In this document: in pieces, positions 34,206-43,016 of the stretch
Numbering within the stretch: the first letter of the stretch is position 1
Layout: each line of letters starts with the position of its first letter
NCBI GenBank assembly: GCA_018700525.1
Contig: JABITN010000196.1
Span: 1-64,000 of the forward strand
Reading direction: 5' to 3'
DNA: 64,000 bases
DNA from: Opitutales bacterium
GTDB lineage: Bacteria; Verrucomicrobiota; Verrucomicrobiia; Opitutales; Opitutaceae
The notes under the pieces: model-generated
What the model saw: only the letters and a program-made list of their open reading frames with translations
Told to the model about the DNA's origin: nothing
Database searches by the model: none
Made by a program: the position numbers and the translations under genes

Positions 34206-35248
34206 TATTGATTATAAAATTCCCGAGTTTGATCGATTTTCGCGCGAGTAAGACCGCCCAAAAGTAAATCCCTCGCTTCAGCGATCCCCTCTCGAATACT
34301 CGTATAGCGTCCTGCAACGAAAAACGCTGCCGCTGCGTTAGCCACCACCGAATCTTCCAAGGCAGGCTTCGCCTTTCCGTCTAACAGTTGGTCCAAGATC
34401 GACAGATTGACGTCAACATTACCCCCTTGAAGATCGTCCAAACTACCCGAACGAATACCCATTTCCTCGGGCGACCACCGTTCTGCCACATCGCGAAGCG
34501 TTCCGAAACCTCTACCAACGTTCGTACCTGCAGCGCTAAATTCGTCCATCCCGCCTAGCTCTCCGAGATCGCAATGCACGATCAACCCTGCCTTCAGCCC
34601 AAGGGCATGCTGAGCCGATGCCATCAATTCGACCACCGATTCGCTGAAAACTCCCAACAACTGATAAGGCGGTTTCGCCGGATTAATCAAAGGTCCTAGC
34701 ATATTGAAAACCGTTCGCTGGCCTTTCTCCGCCAAAACCTGGCGCACCGGAACGATTTCCTTGAACGCCGGATGAAATGCCGGAGCGAACATAAAGCAAA
34801 AACCCAGCTCCCTCATCGACTCCCGCAACAAAGTGTCCTCGCCCATAATGGTCACTCCCAAAGCTTCGAGTAGGTTCGAGCTGCCGCATTTCGAAGTAAT
34901 CGAACGATTGCCATGCTTGAAAACGGGAATTCCAGCCGCGGCAACGACGAACGTCACCGTAGTGCTAATATTGAAAGTGTGCTGCTTATCGCCTCCGGTG
35001 CCGCACACGTCAATCGCTCGGTCCTGCCATTCCTGCAAACCAGGGTCCCTGGCGAGCTCCCGATAACGCTTTGCCAAGCCCGCCACCTCCTGCGGCGATT
35101 CGCCTTTTTGGGCCAATTGCGTCAGAAAATCCCCCTTTGTCCCTGCATCGACCTCGGCCGAAGCCAACAAATCAGCAACGCCATAGGCTTGATCCTGAGT
35201 CAAATCTTCTCCTGCGGCAACGATCGAAAGGCACTCCACTAATTTCAT
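34205..35248 (-). CDS. trpD: anthranilate phosphoribosyltransferase
   Basis: 347 residues, the family length. TrpD attaches phosphoribose to anthranilate, the second step of tryptophan synthesis. The PRPP site is VCGTGGDKQHTFNIST, with VFKHGNRSITSKCGSSNLLEALG and a conserved LGPLINPAKPPYQLLGV. The C-terminal half has RNAAAF-like DSVVANAAAAFFVAG. Of the trp genes only trpB is elsewhere in this window (56.8 kb), so the pathway is scattered. It leads the operon with glmM. Confidence 0.96.
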   Translation of the reverse strand: MKLVECLSIVAAGEDLTQDQAYGVADLLASAEVDAGTKGDFLTQLAQKGESPQEVAGLAKRYRELARDPGLQEWQDRAIDVCGTGGDKQHTFNISTTVTFVVAAAGIPVFKHGNRSITSKCGSSNLLEALGVTIMGEDTLLRESMRELGFCFMFAPAFHPAFKEIVPVRQVLAEKGQRTVFNMLGPLINPAKPPYQLLGVFSESVVELMASAQHALGLKAGLIVHCDLGELGGMDEFSAAGTNVGRGFGTLRDVAERWSPEEMGIRSGSLDDLQGGNVDVNLSILDQLLDGKAKPALEDSVVANAAAAFFVAGRYTSIREGIAEARDLLLGGLTRAKIDQTREFYNQ

Positions 35249-35364
35249 AAAGAAAAAGGATTAAGCTCCCTATTGCCAAAAACAATTCAAAACTCCACGA
35301 TCCGTGTCTCGTAAATAGACTCCTAACCGCTCTCACCTATTCTCAGCTAAATTCAAACATTAAC

Positions 35365-35393
35365 TTGACGGCCCACATACCGCCAGTTATCAA
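35365..35393 (+). promoter_or_regulatory. candidate sigma-70 promoter of rpmF
   Basis: TTGACG at 35365-35370 and TATCAA at 35388-35393 are 17 bases apart, with 5/6 and 4/6 matches to the consensus. Transcription would start near 35400, about 45 bases before rpmF. Confidence 0.5.
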
Positions 35394-35444
35394 CCGCTCT
35401 TTTTACAGAACCACGCGCGATACCGAGCAAAGAACTTTACTAAA

Positions 35445-35624
35445 ATGGCTAATCCAAAACGTAAGCAGTCCAAACGTCGCAGTCGTCTCCGCAGAGGAGC
35501 CAATCGCTTCGAAGAGCCACAGCTCTCTAAAGATCCCGTGGACGGCACTGCGTTCCGTCCACACCGCGTCAATCCGAACAACGGAATGTACCGCGGACGT
35601 CAAGTGATCGACGCTTCTGTCTAA
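35445..35624 (+). CDS. rpmF: 50S ribosomal protein L32 (bL32)
   Basis: 59 residues: the protein starts MANPKRKQSKRRSRLRRGAN and ends with FRPHRVNPNNGMYRGRQ and VIDASV. The PKRKQSKRRxRxRR start and the HRVNPNNGMYRGRQ end are diagnostic. There are no zinc Cys, so this is the Cys-less form. rpmF-plsX-fabH is a conserved bacterial cluster, intact here, with plsX 56 bases downstream. The usual DUF177 (YceD) gene ahead of rpmF is missing in this window. Confidence 0.95.
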   Translation: MANPKRKQSKRRSRLRRGANRFEEPQLSKDPVDGTAFRPHRVNPNNGMYRGRQVIDASV

Positions 35625-35680
35625 AATAGGCAGCACACTTCGATCGCACACCGATTCACTATCTAGGATTTCAATAGATT

Positions 35681-36733
35681 ATGTCCGATCAGGGTAACGC
35701 CTGCATCGCTGTAGATGCTATGGGCTCCGACAAAGGTCCGACCGAAATGGTCGCAGCCGTCAAGCTTGCCCTAGAGAATGTATCAGAGATCGCTCCCGTC
35801 ATTCTGGTTGGCCAGGAGTCCATTCTCGGACCAATCGTCGCAGAAGCCGATCTCGCTAACCATCCAAAGCTTCAAATTCGACACGCTTCTCAAGTAGTCG
35901 AAATGGACGACAAACCGCTTCAGGCAATGAAGCAAAAACGCGACTCGAGCATGGCTCGAGCGATTGAACTCGTTAAAGACGGCGAAGCCGCCGTGGTCGT
36001 CAGTTGTGGTAACACCGGCACGCTCATGGCAAGCGGCACGATCCGTCTTCGGACGATGGAAGGCGTCGAGCGCCCCGCCCTCGCTACCGTCATGCCGCGA
36101 CAAACCGGCCATTTCGTCTTAATCGACGCCGGAGCCAATCCGCTTGCGAAAGCCGAACACCTCGTCCACAACGCCGTGCTTGGCAGCGATTATTGCAAAC
36201 ACGTCCTCGGCACAGCCAATCCACGAGTCGGATTAATGACGATTGGGACAGAAGAAGGCAAAGGCAACGAGATCACAAACTCCACCAACCATCTACTCAA
36301 AAAACTGCCTGATCTCATAAATTACCACGGCCCGATTGAAGGCTTTCAACTCTTCGAAGACGTCGTCGATGTCGTCGTTTGCGACGGATTTACCGGCAAC
36401 GTCGTGCTCAAAACGTGCGAATCCCTCTTCAAATGCCTTTTCAAAGATTTCCTCGGAGGCGAGCTCGAACAAAATCCACTGCGAAAATTTGGCTATCTCT
36501 GCTCAAAAGGAGCCTACGATACGATTAAAACCCAGCTCAATCCCGACCGCTATGGTGGCGCGCCCCTTCTCGGACTAAAAGGAAACATCCTCAAAGCCCA
36601 CGGTTCCAGCAATCGGGAGGCAGTGATGAACGCGATTCGAATCGCCAACGAAATTATAAGCTCAGACCTAAACACTCAGATTATTAGCGACATCCAAAAG
36701 GTTAACCATATCATCTTTCCATCGGCAAAGTAA
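35681..36733 (+). CDS. plsX: phosphate acyltransferase PlsX
   Basis: 350 residues. PlsX turns acyl-ACP into acyl phosphate for phosphatidic acid synthesis. The N-terminal IAVDAMGSDKGPTEMVAAVK is the family start. Other conserved parts are GNTGTLMASGTIRL, LIDAGANPLAKAEHLV, GTEEGKGNE and VVCDGFTGNVVLKTCES. Between rpmF and fabH, the normal order, with gaps of 56 and 58 bases, indicating an operon. Confidence 0.96.
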   Translation: MSDQGNACIAVDAMGSDKGPTEMVAAVKLALENVSEIAPVILVGQESILGPIVAEADLANHPKLQIRHASQVVEMDDKPLQAMKQKRDSSMARAIELVKDGEAAVVVSCGNTGTLMASGTIRLRTMEGVERPALATVMPRQTGHFVLIDAGANPLAKAEHLVHNAVLGSDYCKHVLGTANPRVGLMTIGTEEGKGNEITNSTNHLLKKLPDLINYHGPIEGFQLFEDVVDVVVCDGFTGNVVLKTCESLFKCLFKDFLGGELEQNPLRKFGYLCSKGAYDTIKTQLNPDRYGGAPLLGLKGNILKAHGSSNREAVMNAIRIANEIISSDLNTQIISDIQKVNHIIFPSAK

Positions 36734-36791
36734 GCCACACTCGAATTTGCAGGTTGCCACAAAGCCCTGTCTCAGCATTCAGTCTCAGATC

Positions 36792-37787
36792 ATGAGTTTA
36801 GCACCACGCTCAGTCGTCATAAAAGGAACAGGCTCCTACACGCCAGCAAACATCAAAACCAACGACGACCTCGCAAAACTCGTAGATACTTCCAACGAGT
36901 GGATCTTCACCCGAAGTGGCATAAAAGAACGCCGGATCGCGGACGAAACCGAGAACACTTCCGACATGGGGGCAAAAGCCGCCGCGAGAGCTCTCGAGAA
37001 CGCAGGCTTAGAAGCGTCGGACATCGACATCGTCATCGTAGCGACGATCACCCCCGACATGCCGTTCCCTTCCACGGCCTGTCTCGTCCAAACGAAACTC
37101 GGTATCGCCAATGCCATATGCATGGACATCGAAGCGGCATGCTCCGGTTTCCTCTACATCATGGAAGTCGCCTCGGCCCTTCTCAAAAGCGGCAGCTACC
37201 GCAATGCCCTGATCATCGGAGCAGAAAAGCTCTCCAGCATTCTCGACTGGCAAGACCGCACGACCTGCGTGCTCTTCGGCGACGGAGCCGGAGCAGCAAT
37301 TCTCAGTATTTCCGATGAGGCAGACGTAGGCCTCTTGGACTTCCAGCTCGGAGCCGATGGAGCCAACAGCGACGTCCTCTTTATGCCAGGCGGTGGCTGC
37401 TCCCAACCAGCAACTCCAGCCTCCATCGACAACCGACTGCACTACCTAAAAATGCGCGGCCGCGAAGTATTCAAGCTCGCCGTCAAGGTGATGGAACAGG
37501 CAGCTAAAGAAATTCTTGAACAAAATGAGCTCAAATCTGACCAACTGGCATGCGTGATTCCTCACCAAGCCAATATGAGGATCATCGAACTGCTCGCATC
37601 ACGCCTCGAAATCCCTATGGATCGCTTTTATCTCAATCTCGACAAATACGGTAACACCTCCGCTGCATCGATCCCCATCGCACTCGATGAAGCTCGTAGA
37701 GAAGGCCGCATTCAATCGGGCGACTTAACCCTAATGGTCGCATTCGGAGCTGGTCTGACCTGGGGAGCCGCCCTAATCCGCTGTTAG
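36792..37787 (+). CDS. fabH: beta-ketoacyl-ACP synthase III
   Basis: 331 residues from the ATG at 36792 (MSLAPRSVVIKGTGSYTPAN). FabH condenses acetyl-CoA with malonyl-ACP to start fatty acid synthesis. The catalytic Cys is residue 117 in MDIEAACSGFLYIM; the His is in VIPHQANMRI and the Asn in LDKYGNTSAASIP. A strong DTSNEWIFTRSGIKERRIAD near the start is family-typical. It ends the rpmF-plsX-fabH group. Confidence 0.96.
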   Translation: MSLAPRSVVIKGTGSYTPANIKTNDDLAKLVDTSNEWIFTRSGIKERRIADETENTSDMGAKAAARALENAGLEASDIDIVIVATITPDMPFPSTACLVQTKLGIANAICMDIEAACSGFLYIMEVASALLKSGSYRNALIIGAEKLSSILDWQDRTTCVLFGDGAGAAILSISDEADVGLLDFQLGADGANSDVLFMPGGGCSQPATPASIDNRLHYLKMRGREVFKLAVKVMEQAAKEILEQNELKSDQLACVIPHQANMRIIELLASRLEIPMDRFYLNLDKYGNTSAASIPIALDEARREGRIQSGDLTLMVAFGAGLTWGAALIRC

Positions 37788-37846
37788 TCGCGAGAACTAA
37801 ACTAAAGCTTGATACCATCAACGATAGCCATTTGCCTCCTAAATCC

Positions 37847-38926
37847 ATGTTTCGCAATCTCATTCCCACGCTAGCGCTTTTCCTGCTCGCTCTTGGAGCC
37901 AACGCAGCAAACCTGTCTTGGGATTCTGCCAATGGCTACCAGTCCGACGAAGTCGAACTATCCGGACTCCTCCCGCAAGAGATCCAGCGGATTCTCGACT
38001 GGATGAATGCCGGCCGTAAAGCCGAAGAAAAGAAGAACTTCCGAACTGCCCTGCGCAAATACAAGCGCGTTCAGAAAAAGTACCCAAAAAGCCAGTACGC
38101 ACCCGAAGCTCTCTTCCGTACCAGCCAGATTCGTCTTAGGCAAAACAAGATCGACAAAGCGTTTGATGCCTACGAGCTCATTGCCTATGTCTATCCAAGT
38201 TTCGGGAGTTTTAACGATACGATTGGTGAAATGTACAAAATCGCCGTCCGACGCCAAGAGAACTACCGAGTCAAAATCTTCGGAATATTTCCAGGCTTCC
38301 TCAATTACGACCGAGCAATCGCCTACTTTGAACGCATCGTCGTAATCGCTCCCTACAGCGACTACTCGCCACTCGCACTGATGAATGTCGCCCAAATATG
38401 GGCGAAACGAAAGAACGAGACGATGGCCATCTATTCGCTCGACCGACTCATCACCAATTACCCGAGAAGCTTCCTCACTCCCGATGCTTATATTCAGTTA
38501 GCCAGCACGCATGCCAGCCTAGTCCGCGGTCCTTACTACGACCAAAGCAATACGGAAGATGCCATCACCTTTTTCGACGATTTCCTCATCCAATTCCCTG
38601 CCAATAATCGAGTCGACGAAGCCGAAGGCGGACTTGAAGGAGCGGAAGACGTAATGGCTCTGAGCAAGGTCAAAATTGGCGATTTCTACTTTCACAAACG
38701 GGCCAACTTCCACGCAGCAAAAGTTCTCTACAACGAAGCGATCACCATTGCTCCCAATTCAGGTAGCGCCGAGATGGCTCGGAATAAAATCACTATGATC
38801 GAAGCAAAAGAAGAAAAGCTCGGCGGTGAACAGGCAGCGGAAGCCGAACGCAAAGCACCTACAGTCGAAGAATTAGAAAAAAAGGCTGAGAAACGAGCGA
38901 GACGTAAAGTACTCGGTATTTTCTAG
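37847..38926 (+). CDS. BamD-like outer-membrane assembly TPR protein
   Basis: 359 residues from the ATG at 37847. The signal peptide ends GANA without a lipobox Cys, so unlike classical BamD it is not a lipoprotein. The region RKAEEKKNFRTALRKYKRVQ and ALFRTSQIRLRQNKIDKAFD form TPR-type repeats as in BamD and YbgF; ALMNVAQIWAKRKNETMAIY gives another. The C-terminus is a charged helix (EAKEEKLGGEQAAEAERK). Immediately followed by an LptE-like lipoprotein, which supports an outer-membrane biogenesis role. It could instead be a related TPR secretin helper. Confidence 0.75.
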   Translation: MFRNLIPTLALFLLALGANAANLSWDSANGYQSDEVELSGLLPQEIQRILDWMNAGRKAEEKKNFRTALRKYKRVQKKYPKSQYAPEALFRTSQIRLRQNKIDKAFDAYELIAYVYPSFGSFNDTIGEMYKIAVRRQENYRVKIFGIFPGFLNYDRAIAYFERIVVIAPYSDYSPLALMNVAQIWAKRKNETMAIYSLDRLITNYPRSFLTPDAYIQLASTHASLVRGPYYDQSNTEDAITFFDDFLIQFPANNRVDEAEGGLEGAEDVMALSKVKIGDFYFHKRANFHAAKVLYNEAITIAPNSGSAEMARNKITMIEAKEEKLGGEQAAEAERKAPTVEELEKKAEKRARRKVLGIF

Positions 38927-38961
38927 ATCTAAGTCTCCACCGGAACCGTATCAGATTATAC

Positions 38962-39480
38962 ATGCGTCGTTTCTTTCCAAGGTACCTTTTGCTTGTCTCG
39001 CTGCTCGTCCTTTCCGGCTGTGCCTCGTACCAACTAGGCCAACCAGGAAACGCAGACGCCTACAACAGCGTTTACGTAATCCCGATTCGGAACGAATCCA
39101 CCTTCCCGATGCTCAAGTCTTCCTTGACAGCTTCAATCCGCAAATCGATCTCGGACACCGGATTTCTCTCAATCGCTTCGAAAGACGATGCGGATACCGT
39201 ACTCGAAACCCGGGTCGTTTCGGTGGTCCGGGACATCGCCGCTGTTTCCTCCATCGATGTCGGACGCGGTCGTAAATACGAACTCGAATTCGAAACACTT
39301 TGCTCGCTTTACCGAAAAAACGGTTCAAAACTCGAACCTGTTTTCATTGATCGGCGCATTTTGACGAAACAAGATATTTTCGCCGACAGCGGACAAGTGA
39401 ATGCCGAACATCAAGCCGGCCCGGAGATCGCGGGAGCCATCGGCCAACGAATCGCCGAAACAATCGTCGATACCTGGTAA
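38962..39480 (+). CDS. LptE-like LPS-assembly lipoprotein
   Basis: 172 residues. The signal ends LVLSGC, with the lipobox Cys at residue 19, so it is an outer-membrane lipoprotein. The rest (SVYVIPIRNESTFPMLKSSL, IRKSISDTGFLSIASKDDAD, EHQAGPEIAGAIGQRIAETI) has the pattern of LptE/RlpB: a strand with an IPI-type core, then a DADxVLE region and a helical end. LptE plugs LptD in the outer membrane. Assignment is by pattern; LptE is divergent across phyla. Downstream of the BamD-like gene by 35 bases. Confidence 0.7.
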   Translation: MRRFFPRYLLLVSLLVLSGCASYQLGQPGNADAYNSVYVIPIRNESTFPMLKSSLTASIRKSISDTGFLSIASKDDADTVLETRVVSVVRDIAAVSSIDVGRGRKYELEFETLCSLYRKNGSKLEPVFIDRRILTKQDIFADSGQVNAEHQAGPEIAGAIGQRIAETIVDTW

Positions 39481-39549
39481 GGCAAGCCGAGGCCAACCAA
39501 TTTTGAGTTCGCAAATCCATTCGCCGCAATCAATTCTTATAGGCTGCCA

Positions 39550-40206
39550 ATGGAACCTTCGATCTTAGCCCCTTCAATGCTAGCAGCCGATCATACACGG
39601 CTAGCAGACAATGTCGACGCAGTTGAAAAACTCGGAGCTCAATGGCTTCACATAGATATAATGGACGGACACTTCGTGCCGAATCTAACCTTCGGTCCGC
39701 AAACAGTCGCCGACCTTCGGCCCAAATCGAATCTTTTTTTCGACGTCCACCTAATGCTAGACAATCCGCAAGACTATATCGAAGCCTTCATCTCAGCGGG
39801 AGCCGAACAGGTAACGATACACGTAGAGCCCGATTACGACATTTCCACTACCCTGCAACGTATTCGGGACCTCGGAGCCAAACCGGGAATCGTGTTCAAT
39901 CCCAAAACCGAATGCCAAGCCATCGAGCCCTACCTCGACCAAATCGACATCGCGCTGGCCATGACCGTACAGCCCGGCTTCGGCGGACAAGCATTCGATG
40001 AAAGCGTTTTGACAAAAACCGCTATCCTTAATCAATGGCGAAACGAACGTGGCCTAAATTTCCGAATACAGGTCGACGGTGGCATCAACATCGACACAGC
40101 CCGTCAATGCCGGGCAGCCGGTGTCGATACATTCGTCGCCGGATCGGCCTTTTTCAAAGCTGAAAACCAAGCCGCGTTCCTTAAGGAAATTCAAGCCTTG
40201 GACTAG
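39550..40206 (+). CDS. rpe: ribulose-phosphate 3-epimerase
   Basis: 218 residues. Rpe interconverts ribulose-5-phosphate and xylulose-5-phosphate. Motifs: ILAPSMLAADHTRLADNV, LHIDIMDGHFVPNLTFG with a metal-binding Asp and catalytic residues, FDVHLMLDNPQDYI, GIVFNPKTE, MTVQPGFGGQAF and IQVDGGINIDTARQCRAAG. hpt starts one base after the stop, so the two are cotranscribed. Confidence 0.97.
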   Translation: MEPSILAPSMLAADHTRLADNVDAVEKLGAQWLHIDIMDGHFVPNLTFGPQTVADLRPKSNLFFDVHLMLDNPQDYIEAFISAGAEQVTIHVEPDYDISTTLQRIRDLGAKPGIVFNPKTECQAIEPYLDQIDIALAMTVQPGFGGQAFDESVLTKTAILNQWRNERGLNFRIQVDGGINIDTARQCRAAGVDTFVAGSAFFKAENQAAFLKEIQALD

Positions 40207-40207
40207 A

Positions 40208-40780
40208 ATGGAAACCCTCCAGCCCAAACCCAGTTTTAGCGAATCCGATCTCGAAACGATTCTCGTATCCAAAGAGCAAATCGATCAAAGAATCAAATCC
40301 CTCGCCAGCGAAATCTCGACCCAATTCGCTGATGAGGATCTCACTGTAGTTTGCGTGCTTAGCGGCGCTCTCGTCTTCACCGCCGACCTAATACGTAAAC
40401 TCAACGTGCCCACTCGCCTTGATTGTATCCGGGCAGATAGCTATGGCAATGCCACCGAATCAAGCTCGCCGCCACGCATCGCCAGCGCATTGAAGACCGA
40501 TATCGCCGGGAAAAACGTACTCGTCGTAGACGACATCTTGGATACGGGGAACACGCTATCAGCGATTGTAGACCATCTCGAAGAAGCAAAACCCGCCTCC
40601 CTAAAGACTTGCGTTCTACTCGACAAAAAAGAACGGCGACAAGTCGACATCCAAGCCGACTTTTCAGGATTCGACATTCCAAACGCCTTCGTTGTGGGCT
40701 ACGGATTGGATTTCGCCGAACATTATCGCCACCTTCCTTGTATTGGATCCCTTTGGCCCGAATTCCAAATCCTTCGCTAA
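40208..40780 (+). CDS. hpt: hypoxanthine phosphoribosyltransferase
   Basis: 190 residues from the ATG at 40208, one base after the rpe stop. Hpt makes IMP or GMP from hypoxanthine or guanine and PRPP. The PRPP loop is VLVVDDILDTGNTLSAIV, with TVVCVLSGALVFTADLIRKL in front and FVVGYGLDFAEHYRHLPCIG at the end. An N-terminal extension of ~25 residues before LETILVSKEQI is slightly long. The rpe-hpt coupling links pentose supply and purine salvage only by position. Confidence 0.92.
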   Translation: METLQPKPSFSESDLETILVSKEQIDQRIKSLASEISTQFADEDLTVVCVLSGALVFTADLIRKLNVPTRLDCIRADSYGNATESSSPPRIASALKTDIAGKNVLVVDDILDTGNTLSAIVDHLEEAKPASLKTCVLLDKKERRQVDIQADFSGFDIPNAFVVGYGLDFAEHYRHLPCIGSLWPEFQILR

Positions 40781-40857
40781 CGATCGGGATTCCGTAATAG
40801 TGCTCGAAAATTTCCAGCGCTTGATCAACGCCGTCAAACGCGCTTCTCTGATCGCCG

Positions 40858-41742
40858 ATGATACTGGCGGACAAATGGAGAGACTACGAAATCCTCGAAT
40901 GCGGTGACGGCATGAAGAAGGAGCGCTGGGGCGAATTCATCCTCGTTCGTCCCGATCCGCAGGTTATCTGGCCACTGAATTCCTCTAGCTGGGGGAACTA
41001 CGATGCGTTCTACCATCGGAGCGACCAAGGAGGTGGGAAATGGAAGTACCGGACGCAGCTTCCGGAATCATGGAAAATCAACTACCGAAATTCAGTTCTC
41101 AAAATCAAGCCGACCGACTTCAAGCATACCGGCCTTTTCCCCGAGCAAGCAGCCAACTGGGATTGGTTTAGCAAACTCATCAACAAAGCGAAGTCTCCCC
41201 CGAAAGTACTCAATCTCTTTGGCTACACTGGTGGCGCGACAATCGCCGCAGCCTCAGCTGGAGCTAGCGTCTGCCACGTCGATGCAGCAAAAGGCATGGT
41301 CGCCTGGTGCCGAGAAAACGCGGCTCTCAGCAATTTAAGCGACGCGCCGATTCGCTACATCGTCGACGACTGCATGAAATTCGTAGAACGCGAAATCCGC
41401 CGAGGCACTCAATACGATGGGATTATCATGGACCCCCCTTCCTACGGACGCGGCAAGAAAGGCGAAGTTTGGCAATTCGATCGTGACCTATGGAAATTCC
41501 TTCAAAAATGCCGTCAGCTTCTCACTCCAAAACCCCTCTTTTTCTTAGTCAATGCCTATACGACCGGAGTATCCCCAATCGTCGTCGGCAATCTCGTTAG
41601 AGAAACTCTCAGCAAACTCGACGGCACCGTCAACTCGGGCGAGATAGGGATTCCGATATCCAATAGTCTCAACGCCCTTCCCTGCGGTCTATTCGCGCGC
41701 TGGCAGCGGAGACTAGACATCGGCGACGTCGTTCGACCGTAA
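40858..41742 (+). CDS. class I SAM methyltransferase, RlmI/RlmK-like without PUA
   Basis: 294 residues. The ATG at 40858 is supported because the frame has a stop just upstream. A beta-rich N-terminal region (EILECGDGMKKERWGEFILV, SWKINYRNSVLKIKP) precedes the Rossmann domain: LNLFGYTGGATIAAASAGA, HVDAAKGMVAWCRENA and IIMDPPSYGRGKKGEVW. The D-P-P-S-Y motif is that of PF10672 rRNA or RNA methyltransferases acting on cytosine or guanine. No PUA domain is present. The target is unknown. Confidence 0.85.
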   Translation: MILADKWRDYEILECGDGMKKERWGEFILVRPDPQVIWPLNSSSWGNYDAFYHRSDQGGGKWKYRTQLPESWKINYRNSVLKIKPTDFKHTGLFPEQAANWDWFSKLINKAKSPPKVLNLFGYTGGATIAAASAGASVCHVDAAKGMVAWCRENAALSNLSDAPIRYIVDDCMKFVEREIRRGTQYDGIIMDPPSYGRGKKGEVWQFDRDLWKFLQKCRQLLTPKPLFFLVNAYTTGVSPIVVGNLVRETLSKLDGTVNSGEIGIPISNSLNALPCGLFARWQRRLDIGDVVRP

Positions 41743-41755
41743 CAAAAGCTCAATT

Positions 41756-41778
41756 GAATTGTCTTGATCATACAATTC
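41756..41778. promoter_or_regulatory. inverted repeat between methyltransferase and ppk2
   Basis: GAATTGT at 41756-41762 pairs exactly with ACAATTC at 41772-41778 around nine bases. It starts 14 bases after the methyltransferase stop. It could be an operator or a weak terminator. Confidence 0.3.
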
Positions 41779-41868
41779 AGATCTAAGGGATTGAGTCTTA
41801 CGAGAGCGGGAAACAGTCGAATACATTTCCCAGCACTCAACTAAGGCAGAGCCGATCGTCCCGCTTCA

Positions 41869-42732
41869 ATGACCATAAAGAATACCGATTTCGTAGACAG
41901 TAAATTTTTCGATTTCTACAGCAACATAAGCTACTCGACTTATTTGGAAGAAAAACGCCGCCTACAGGTCGAACTCATCAATTTACAGCATTGGGTCATC
42001 AATAACCGCAAACGCGTAGCCCTCGTATTCGAAGGCCGTGACGCAGCAGGAAAAGGATCGTCGATCAAACGATTCACCGATTACATGATGCCCAAGCACT
42101 TCAATATTGTCGAATTAGGAATCCCTACTCCGAAAGAATCTAAAAACTGGTTTCGCCGCTACGAGAAGCACTTTCCTCAAGAAGGGGAAATCACCTTCTT
42201 CGATCGTTCCTGGTACAATCGCGCCCTCATCGAACCCACTATGGGTTACTGCACGCGAACCCAGTACAAGTATTTCATGAGTAAAGTCCTCGACTGGGAA
42301 GAGAAGCAAATCCGCGATGGTCTCATTATCATCAAAGTCTACCTTTCCGTATCCAAACATACTCAATCCTTTCGGTTTAAAGAACGTCAAGTCAACCCGC
42401 TCAAATACTGGAAGTACTCCGAGAACGACCAAATCGCCCGAGAACACTGGGATGCGTTTACGAAATACAAAGAGCAGATGTTTCGAAAGACCTCTTCACC
42501 CCAGAGTCCTTGGACCATTATCAACTCGAACAACAAACTCGAGACACGATTGAAGTCCATGCTCTACGTGCTTTCGCAAATTCCCTACAAGGAGAAATTC
42601 GATTTCCAACCCCTGCAAAAGGAAGCGAAACGACAACGCTATTCGATCACGATCGACGGCGTAGCTTTCAATAATTTGAACTATCGCCAGTTCATGCTGC
42701 TTGAAACAATGTCGACGCTCTACAATTCCTAG
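41869..42732 (+). CDS. ppk2: polyphosphate kinase 2
   Basis: 287 residues, class I single-domain PPK2, which transfers phosphate between polyphosphate and nucleoside phosphates. Walker A VFEGRDAAGKGSSIKRF (about residues 58-74), substrate loop MMPKHFNIVELGIPTPKESK, lid WFRRYEKHFPQEGEITFFDRSWYNRA (Walker B with the DRSWYNR block) and the C-terminal QRYSITIDG are typical. Its neighbours suggest no operon. It is followed by tRNA-Arg on the opposite strand. Confidence 0.95.
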   Translation: MTIKNTDFVDSKFFDFYSNISYSTYLEEKRRLQVELINLQHWVINNRKRVALVFEGRDAAGKGSSIKRFTDYMMPKHFNIVELGIPTPKESKNWFRRYEKHFPQEGEITFFDRSWYNRALIEPTMGYCTRTQYKYFMSKVLDWEEKQIRDGLIIIKVYLSVSKHTQSFRFKERQVNPLKYWKYSENDQIAREHWDAFTKYKEQMFRKTSSPQSPWTIINSNNKLETRLKSMLYVLSQIPYKEKFDFQPLQKEAKRQRYSITIDGVAFNNLNYRQFMLLETMSTLYNS

Positions 42733-42760
42733 TGCCCCAAGCTTTCGAAAAAAAACTGAA

Positions 42761-42837
42761 TGGTACACTGTGAGGGAGTCGAACCCCCAACCTCCTAGTC
42801 CGTAGCCAGGCGCTCTATCCAATTGAGCTAACAGTGC
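42761..42837 (-). tRNA. tRNA-Arg, anticodon ACG
   Basis: 77 bases on the minus strand including an encoded CCA. Arms: acceptor GCACTGT/ACAGTGT with a G-T at pair 1-72; D-arm GCTC/GAGC; anticodon stem CCTGG/CTAGG with loop CTACGGA, hence anticodon ACG; variable AGGTT; T-arm GGGGG-TTCGACT-CCCTC; discriminator A. ACG is read for CGN Arg after deamination of A34 to inosine. It sits 28 bases past the ppk2 stop. Confidence 0.93.
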
Positions 42838-42914
42838 AAACATCCCAGACCACCAAGGGCGATCAAGCGTCAGGAGAAAAGGAACAATGCTTGTCCATTT
42901 CAAGGCATTTCTTC

Positions 42915-42954
42915 GAAAAAAATAAAAAGCTGCTCCATCCGAAGATAAAGCAGC
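42915..42954 (-). terminator. Rho-independent terminator of hpf
   Basis: On the minus strand the stem GCTGCT/AGCAGC extends through two T-G pairs and ATC/GAT to a TTCG tetraloop (42929-42954), followed by a T-rich run (42915-42928). An 11-bp stem with a UUCG loop is a strong terminator, about 60 bases past the hpf stop. Confidence 0.8.
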
Positions 42955-43016
42955 CCTAAATCACTTCCATTCCTGTTTCCGGCAATCGGATTCAGACTCC
43001 TTACGCAGGAGAATGC

